Shown in pieces: positions 60,202-64,000 of a stretch of DNA of 64,000 nt. The DNA is from Ruegeria profundi (GTDB taxonomy: Bacteria; Pseudomonadota; Alphaproteobacteria; Rhodobacterales; Rhodobacteraceae): the NCBI RefSeq assembly GCF_001507545.1, contig NZ_LQBP01000001.1:62001-126000 (forward strand), given 5' to 3'. A program made the position numbers and the translations under genes. Positions within the stretch are counted from its first letter, which is position 1. The number at the start of each line of letters is the position of its first letter. The notes below the pieces were generated by a model. That model was not told the DNA's origin. It worked only from the letters and a program-made list of their open reading frames with translations, and ran no database searches.

Positions 60202-61071
60202 ATGACCGCAGCGGAACGTGTTCTTCTGAACCTTTTGAACATCGAAAGGCTTGAGGTTGATCTGTTTCGCGGGACGGGCTCTGGCGGGGAAACACCAACG
60301 CGCATCTTTGGTGGACAGGTCATCGCGCAGGCTTTGGCCGCAGCATACCGCACGGTGGATGATCGGCTGTGTCATTCGCTTCATGCCTATTTTATCCGTG
60401 CAGGTGATCCGTCTATGCCGGTTATATATCAGGTTGATAGAGCCCGAGATGGAGGTTCCATGACAACGCGGCGTGTGGTTGCGATTCAGCATGGACAGCA
60501 AATCCTGAACATGTCGGCATCGTTTCACGTAAAGGATGAAGGCTGGGATCATCACCACGCCATGCCGCAGACCAAAGCGCCAGAAAACTATCCAGCACGA
60601 GAAGAATTGCGGAAGAAATATGAGGATAAGGTTCCGGAAAAACTTCGTGGCGAGCTTATGCGCGAAAGGCCCATCGAAGTGCGTGAAGTGGATCATCTGA
60701 ACCCATTCAACCCCGCAAAATCAGATGACCGAAACCAGATTTGGTTCCGTATGCCAGGCGCGGCCGGCGCCGACCCGGTAACGCAACACCTAATTTTGGC
60801 TTACGCGTCGGACATGTATCTGATGTCGTCAGGAATGCGTCCGCATGGGCTAAGTTGGTTTACCGGAGAGATCAATGGCGCCAGCCTTGACCATGCTTTG
60901 TGGTTTCACGCACCGGTTCATTTCGAAAACTGGCATCTGTACTCGATGGACTCGCCATGGAGCGGGCAGGGACGCAATTTCAACCGCGGGTCCATCTATA
61001 CCGAAGACGGGACTTTGATCGCATCCGTCGCGCAGGAAGGCCTGATGCGCAAAGCACGAAAGAAACCTTAG
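60202..61071 (+). CDS. tesB: Acyl-CoA thioesterase II (TesB)
   Basis: 289 aa with a double hotdog fold. N-terminal RIFGGQVIAQALAAAYRTV, HSLHAYFIRAGDPSMPVIYQVD, and C-terminal ILAYASDMYLMSSGMRPHGL, SLDHALWFHAPVHFENWHLYSMDSP, RGSIYTEDGTLIASVAQEGLMR. Cleaves medium/long-chain acyl-CoA. It sits among fatty/aromatic acid catabolism genes and ends overlapping the convergent SDR gene. Confidence 0.95.
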   Translation: MTAAERVLLNLLNIERLEVDLFRGTGSGGETPTRIFGGQVIAQALAAAYRTVDDRLCHSLHAYFIRAGDPSMPVIYQVDRARDGGSMTTRRVVAIQHGQQILNMSASFHVKDEGWDHHHAMPQTKAPENYPAREELRKKYEDKVPEKLRGELMRERPIEVREVDHLNPFNPAKSDDRNQIWFRMPGAAGADPVTQHLILAYASDMYLMSSGMRPHGLSWFTGEINGASLDHALWFHAPVHFENWHLYSMDSPWSGQGRNFNRGSIYTEDGTLIASVAQEGLMRKARKKP

Positions 61072-61835
61072 CTGTCTTCGATAAATTTTTGATTTAGCTT
61101 CCGCATTCCCGCTAGCCAGCGATCGTAATCACCAGCTTTGAGTTGCATGTAGTCCAGAACTTGCGGATGCGGAAGTATTAAAAACTGTTCGGACCGGATG
61201 GCTTGAACACAGGTTTCGGCAACATCCTCGGGTTCAAGCATACCGTCAATCGCTGCGACCGAGGTCTCAAGGCCTCGAGTCATTTCAGACCGCACAGCTT
61301 GCGGACACAGAACTGAAACGCGCAATCCCTTGTGGCCATAGGTTAAGGAAAGCCATTCTGCGAACCCGACAGCGGCATGCTTGGTAACACCGTAAGGGGC
61401 AGCACCGGGTTGGTTCAGCACTCCGGCGGCTGATGCTGTAATCAGGAAGTATCCGCCGCCGCGTGCAATCATACGTGGCACCAAGTGCCGCGCTGCCCAG
61501 ACATGCGACATGACATTGATTGTCCAAATCCGATCCCAATCTTCGTTCGGAACCTCCAATCCGCCCAACGTCAGAATACCGGCATTCGCGCAGAATAAAT
61601 CAATGGGCCCAATCGAATCCTCGACAGTTTCAATCAGCGCCTTGATCGCATCTTCACGCGACACGTCGCAGGTTATGGCGTGGCCATCAATATCTCGCGC
61701 CACATTCTGAGCGCCAATTTCGTCGATGTCCGCGCAGACAACCTTGGCACCGTCCTGAGCAAACCGATCGGCCAGACCTTTGCCGATCCCATGCGCGGCA
61801 CCAGTGACGACCACAGTTTTTCCGCGCAAGTCCAT
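61068..61835 (-). CDS. SDR-family oxidoreductase
   Basis: 255 aa. N-terminal VVVTGAAHGIGKGLADRFAQ, Asp for NAD preference in VVCADIDE, CANAGILTLGG, and catalytic Y-x3-K in GAAPYGVTKHAAVGFAEW. Like many acyl-CoA-linked SDRs, the C-terminal end has LKAGDYDRWLAGMRKL. Substrate unknown. Separate from gcdH by 111 bases on the same strand. Confidence 0.9.
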   Translation of the reverse strand: MDLRGKTVVVTGAAHGIGKGLADRFAQDGAKVVCADIDEIGAQNVARDIDGHAITCDVSREDAIKALIETVEDSIGPIDLFCANAGILTLGGLEVPNEDWDRIWTINVMSHVWAARHLVPRMIARGGGYFLITASAAGVLNQPGAAPYGVTKHAAVGFAEWLSLTYGHKGLRVSVLCPQAVRSEMTRGLETSVAAIDGMLEPEDVAETCVQAIRSEQFLILPHPQVLDYMQLKAGDYDRWLAGMRKLNQKFIEDS

Positions 61836-61946
61836 TTAGCAAATCCAGATGTCAGCTTAGCTCGTAATCATAAACGCATGGTATTACGCTGGAAACAGCG
61901 CTTGGCCATTTCCATTAAATTAACATAATACCGATTACGCGACTTA

Positions 61947-63176
61947 TTAGTAAAAGGCCTGCAGCCCCGTCTGCGACCGCCCCAGGATCAACGCATGTAC
62001 ATCATGAGTACCTTCATAGGTGTTCACCGTCTCAAGGTTAACCATGTGACGAATGACCTGGAACTCAAGTGAGATGCCATTCCCGCCGTGCATGTCCCGC
62101 GACATGCGCGCGATATCCAAAGCCTTGCCGCAGTTGTTTCTCTTGATGACCGAAATCATCTCGGGTGCAGCCTCAGCCTCATCCATCAGACGACCGACGC
62201 GCAAACTTGCCTGCAAACCCAGAGCGATTTCTGTTTGCATGTCGGCCAATTTGCGTTGGAACAGCTGGGTCTGTGCCAGCGGCCGATTAAACTGTTTACG
62301 ATCCAAGCCGTATTGGCGTGCGGCGTGCCAGCAATATTCGGCTGCGCCCATCACTCCCCAGCTGATGCCATAACGCGCGCGATTCAGACAGCCAAATGGC
62401 CCCTTGAGACCCTGAACATGCGGCAGCAGCGCACTTTCGTCGACCTCGACGCCCTCGAGGACGATCTCACCAGTAATAGATGCGCGCAGGCTCAACTTGT
62501 TTTGGATTTTCGGCGCGCTCAGACCCTTGAGTCCTTTGTCCAGCACAAACCCGCGAATCTTTCCGTCATGTGCATCAGACTTGGCCCAGATGACGAACAC
62601 ATCCGCAATCGGCGCGTTCGATATCCACATTTTGCTTCCCGTCAGACGATAGCCACCGTCGATCTTTTCCGCGCGGGTCTTCATCCCTGCCGGGTCTGAC
62701 CCTGCATCCGCTTCGGTCAAGCCAAAACAGCCAATCCATTCGCCGCTGGCCAGTTTCGGAAGGTACTTCCGACGCTGTTCCTCACTGCCGTAAGCATAGA
62801 TCGGGTACATCACCAGAGAGCTTTGCACCGACATCATCGAGCGATAACCGGAATCAACACGCTCAACTTCGCGCGCGACCAAACCGTATGAGACATACCC
62901 TGCCCCAAGGCCGCCATACTGTTCAGGGATCGTGGTGCCCAGCAGGCCCATCTCACCCATTTCGCGAAAGATTTCGGGATCCGTTTCTTCGTTTTGAAAC
63001 GCGTCGGTCACACGAGGTTGCAGCTTTTCCTGAGCATATGCCTGCGCGCTGGCGGCGATCATACGCTCGTCTTCGTTTAGCTGATCGTTCAGGCGAAACG
63101 GGTCATCCCATGCGAATTTACCCATATCGGGCGCATCTTTCGCGCGTAGGGCTGGCTTGGTGTCGGGGGCGTTCAT
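61947..63176 (-). CDS. gcdH: Glutaryl-CoA dehydrogenase (acyl-CoA dehydrogenase family)
   Basis: Oxidises and decarboxylates glutaryl-CoA to crotonyl-CoA (lysine, tryptophan and aromatic breakdown). 409 aa from the ATG at 63176 (GGAGAAG upstream). Blocks [20 protein letters not shown] (with the GCDH-type Arg), [53 protein letters not shown], and the catalytic Glu in [19 protein letters not shown]. These fit GCDH rather than generic acyl-CoA dehydrogenases. Confidence 0.92.
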   Translation of the reverse strand: MNAPDTKPALRAKDAPDMGKFAWDDPFRLNDQLNEDERMIAASAQAYAQEKLQPRVTDAFQNEETDPEIFREMGEMGLLGTTIPEQYGGLGAGYVSYGLVAREVERVDSGYRSMMSVQSSLVMYPIYAYGSEEQRRKYLPKLASGEWIGCFGLTEADAGSDPAGMKTRAEKIDGGYRLTGSKMWISNAPIADVFVIWAKSDAHDGKIRGFVLDKGLKGLSAPKIQNKLSLRASITGEIVLEGVEVDESALLPHVQGLKGPFGCLNRARYGISWGVMGAAEYCWHAARQYGLDRKQFNRPLAQTQLFQRKLADMQTEIALGLQASLRVGRLMDEAEAAPEMISVIKRNNCGKALDIARMSRDMHGGNGISLEFQVIRHMVNLETVNTYEGTHDVHALILGRSQTGLQAFY

Positions 63177-63288
63177 GGTGCTTCTCCGCATAGTCGGCTT
63201 GGGGCAAACTAACCCGGTACGCACTCAAATGACAGTAAGAGTTTCGCATCTAACCATGAGCGGAACTCATACCCCTGCCCCCTTTGGT

Positions 63289-63978
63289 TTATCCCAAGGC
63301 GTATCCGGCCCCGCGCACAGTTCTTACGGGGTCTTGACCCCCGTGTTGCGTCAGCGCTTTTCGCAACCGTCCGATATGAACGTCAACCGTGCGCGTATCA
63401 ACATAGATATCCCGACCCCAGACCCGATCAAGCAATTGTTCACGGCTCCAGACACGGCCCGGTTTCTCCATGAACGTGCTGAGCAGTCGGAATTCGGTGG
63501 GGCCAAGCTTCAGTGGCTTACTGTCGCGGCTGACCTTGTGTGTCTCCGAATCCAGAACGATGTCGTCAAACTCCAGCCGCAGACCTACAGTGGCAGGCCT
63601 CACTCGACGCAACTGCGTGCGCACGCGCGCCATCAATTCCACAACCGAATATGGTTTAACCACATAGTCATCCGCACCCGTCTCAAGGCCGCGCACCTTG
63701 TCGACTTCTTCCGTGCGGGCCGAGAGCATGATGATCGGGATCGACCGCGTATCTGGGCGTGATTTCAATCGGCGGCAGACCTCTATCCCACTGAGGTTTG
63801 GCATCATCCAATCCAAAACAATGATGTCCGGATGTTCCTCATCGACAAGCAACATGGCTTCGTCTCCGCTGCCAGCCTTGGACACACGGAACCCTTCTGC
63901 CTCAAGGTTGTAAGCCAGAACTTCTCGTTGCGCGGGTTCATCCTCGACAACCAGAACGGTCGGTTGATCAGCGGACAT
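63289..63978 (-). CDS. phoB: Phosphate regulon response regulator PhoB
   Basis: 229 aa. Receiver with phospho-acceptor Asp56 in DIIVLDWMMPNLSG, Lys in YVVKPYSVVELMARV, and an OmpR/PhoB winged helix with LGPTEFRLLSTFMEKPGRVWSREQLLDRVWG and RTVDVHIGRLRKAL. This is the PhoB subtype of the OmpR family. AGGAG precedes the ATG. The gene reads away from the window end; the partners expected upstream (phoU, pst genes) are not in the window. Confidence 0.94.
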   Translation of the reverse strand: MSADQPTVLVVEDEPAQREVLAYNLEAEGFRVSKAGSGDEAMLLVDEEHPDIIVLDWMMPNLSGIEVCRRLKSRPDTRSIPIIMLSARTEEVDKVRGLETGADDYVVKPYSVVELMARVRTQLRRVRPATVGLRLEFDDIVLDSETHKVSRDSKPLKLGPTEFRLLSTFMEKPGRVWSREQLLDRVWGRDIYVDTRTVDVHIGRLRKALTQHGGQDPVRTVRGAGYALG

Positions 63979-64000
63979 CTGTTAAAACTCCTAGGCGGAT

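Overview
The window looks like chromosomal DNA of a marine alphaproteobacterium of the Roseobacter group (Rhodobacterales). Four things point there. A DMSP demethylase gene (dmdA) sits next to acrylyl-CoA reductase (acuI). The CtrA/SciP/ChpT cell-cycle proteins are present. There is a circularly permuted two-piece tmRNA of the alphaproteobacterial kind. Operon junctions are typical of the group (fumC-DUF4169-RHH, uppS-cdsA-dxr-rseP-bamA-ompH-fabZ-lpxA-lpxI-lpxB, olsB-olsA). I see no insertion sequence, prophage, CRISPR array or replication origin. Most of the window is core housekeeping, with accessory metabolism at both ends.

Layout. 1-9.7 kb: the end of a cytochrome P450, class I aldolase, the fumC operon, the ClpXP adaptor SspB, a chromate transporter, an NTF2-like protein, the tmRNA gene on the minus strand, and a GntR regulator divergent from a DUF2182-DUF1326 pair. 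9.9-12.1 kb: dmdA-acuI (DMSP demethylation and acrylyl-CoA reduction). 12.3-24.1 kb: a long plus-strand envelope block (frr, uppS, cdsA, dxr, rseP, bamA, ompH, fabZ, lpxA, lpxI, lpxB). 24-31 kb: mnmA, sciP, ctrA, ligA, recG and a 40-residue membrane ORF behind an apparent SOS box. 31.5-38.6 kb: Fe-S scaffold, hisI, gluQRS, trmFO, enoyl-CoA hydratase, a thioesterase and a MocR-type regulator. 38.7-45.6 kb: ribosomal protein pairs L13-S9 and L21-L27, tRNA-Ser(CGA) and two tandem DUF2059 proteins. 45.6-53.5 kb: obgE-proB-proA, chpT, olsB-olsA, rpsB-tsf. 53.8-64 kb: a LuxR-type regulator fused translationally to aroQ, then a fatty/aromatic acid catabolism neighbourhood (quinone reductase, SDRs, an acyl-CoA-dehydrogenase-associated kinase-like protein, HCCA isomerase, serine hydrolase, TesB, glutaryl-CoA dehydrogenase), ending at phoB.

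Genes that work together. tmRNA and SspB are both protein-quality-control parts of trans-translation and ClpXP. ChpT phosphorylates CtrA, and SciP represses CtrA-dependent transcription. The lipid A genes lpxA, lpxI and lpxB share an operon with the outer-membrane assembly genes bamA and ompH. OlsB and OlsA make ornithine lipid.

The observations most worth a second look are non-coding or very small. They are the permuted tmRNA; the SOS-box small membrane ORF after recG; a 19-nt near-perfect inverted repeat covering the ligA ribosome-binding site and start codon; an intrinsic-terminator-like hairpin inside the first codons of ompH; a terminator-like hairpin in the rpsB leader; and a 13-bp closed structured element just upstream of trmFO.
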